This document shows positions 5,605 to 5,685 of a stretch of 5,685 nt of DNA, piece after piece. The stretch is from Candidatus Woesearchaeota archaeon (GTDB lineage Archaea > Nanoarchaeota > Nanoarchaeia > Woesearchaeales > UBA11576), in NCBI GenBank assembly GCA_013331125.1, contig DUGW01000118.1:1-5685 (forward strand). Reading direction: 5' to 3'. The notes under the pieces were generated by a model. It was not told where the DNA came from. It was given only the letters and a program-made list of their open reading frames with translations, and did no database searches. The first letter of the stretch is position 1. Each line of letters opens with the position of its first letter. The position numbers and the translations under genes are program-made.

Positions 5605-5611
5605 CATTTCA

Positions 5612-5685
5612 ATGAAACACTCCCCCACCCATTCTAGAAAGGCCCAGGACGCTTCTGCTGCGTCTGCACTTGTCGCGGTTCTCGC
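5612..5685 (+). CDS. Start of a small probable membrane protein (cut by right edge)
   Basis: Only 24 full codons are visible. After an AGGTGA ribosome-binding site, ATG 5612 gives MKHSPTHSRKAQDASAASAL followed by VAVL and then the edge. A short basic, Ser/Ala-rich head followed by a run turning hydrophobic (ALVAVL) suggests one N-terminal membrane helix with the basic head in the cytoplasm. From memory, DPANN archaea such as Woesearchaeota carry small proteins with similar openings (a lysine-rich start, KAQ, Ala-rich, then one membrane helix); I cannot confirm membership. Codons here are often T-ending (GCT, TCT, CTT, GTT), unlike the other + strand genes pta and ackA. It is divergent from pelA, with 166 bp between the two starts. 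Confidence 0.65.
   Translation, partial: MKHSPTHSRKAQDASAASALVAVL

Noticed and set aside
5446..5611. A tRNA or structured RNA gene upstream of pelA
   Set aside because: The inverted repeats are short and isolated; I find no cloverleaf or T-loop motif, and the spacing fits two divergent promoters.

Overview
The window looks like a piece of an archaeal chromosome, probably from a small-genome lineage of the DPANN type (Woesearchaeota-like). The archaeal call rests on a full-length Pelota gene, TATA-like boxes at archaeal distances ahead of genes, and GGTG/GAGGTG ribosome-binding sites. The DPANN placement is weaker: it rests on recall of a small lysine/alanine-rich membrane-protein N-terminus that begins at the right edge.

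Layout: (1) positions 3-974 (+), phosphate acetyltransferase (pta), missing only its first residues; (2) 991-1407 (-), an unrecognised 138-residue soluble protein; (3) 1451-3181 (-), AMP-forming acetyl-CoA synthetase of the AcsA type; (4) 3182-3299, a divergent promoter region with one central TATA-like element and a 7-7-7 inverted repeat; (5) 3300-4385 (+), a compact acetate kinase (ackA); (6) 4387-5445 (-), the ribosome-rescue factor Pelota; (7) 5446-5611, a second divergent intergenic region with TATA-like boxes and inverted repeats; (8) 5612 to the edge (+), the start of a small probable membrane protein. The gene organisation is tight: the pta/hypothetical convergence leaves 16 bp and the ackA/pelA convergence leaves 1 bp.

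Functionally, the left three quarters is an acetate module. Pta plus AckA interconvert acetyl-CoA and acetate with gain of ATP; AcsA runs acetate to acetyl-CoA at the cost of ATP to AMP. Having both routes side by side, with acsA and ackA transcribed away from one shared control region, suggests a switch between acetate excretion and acetate scavenging. Pelota is unrelated translation quality control.

The two + strand enzymes (pta, ackA) have a striking codon style (ATA, AGA/AGG, GCA, ACA, almost no T-ending codons) that differs from acsA, the hypothetical gene and pelA. This could be strand-dependent base composition or shared foreign origin; the few codons of the 5612 gene, on the + strand but with T-ending codons, lean slightly against the pure strand explanation. 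I see no mobile element, CRISPR array, tRNA or rRNA. I found no wholly new system; the best leads are the shared acsA/ackA control region and the small gene beside acsA.
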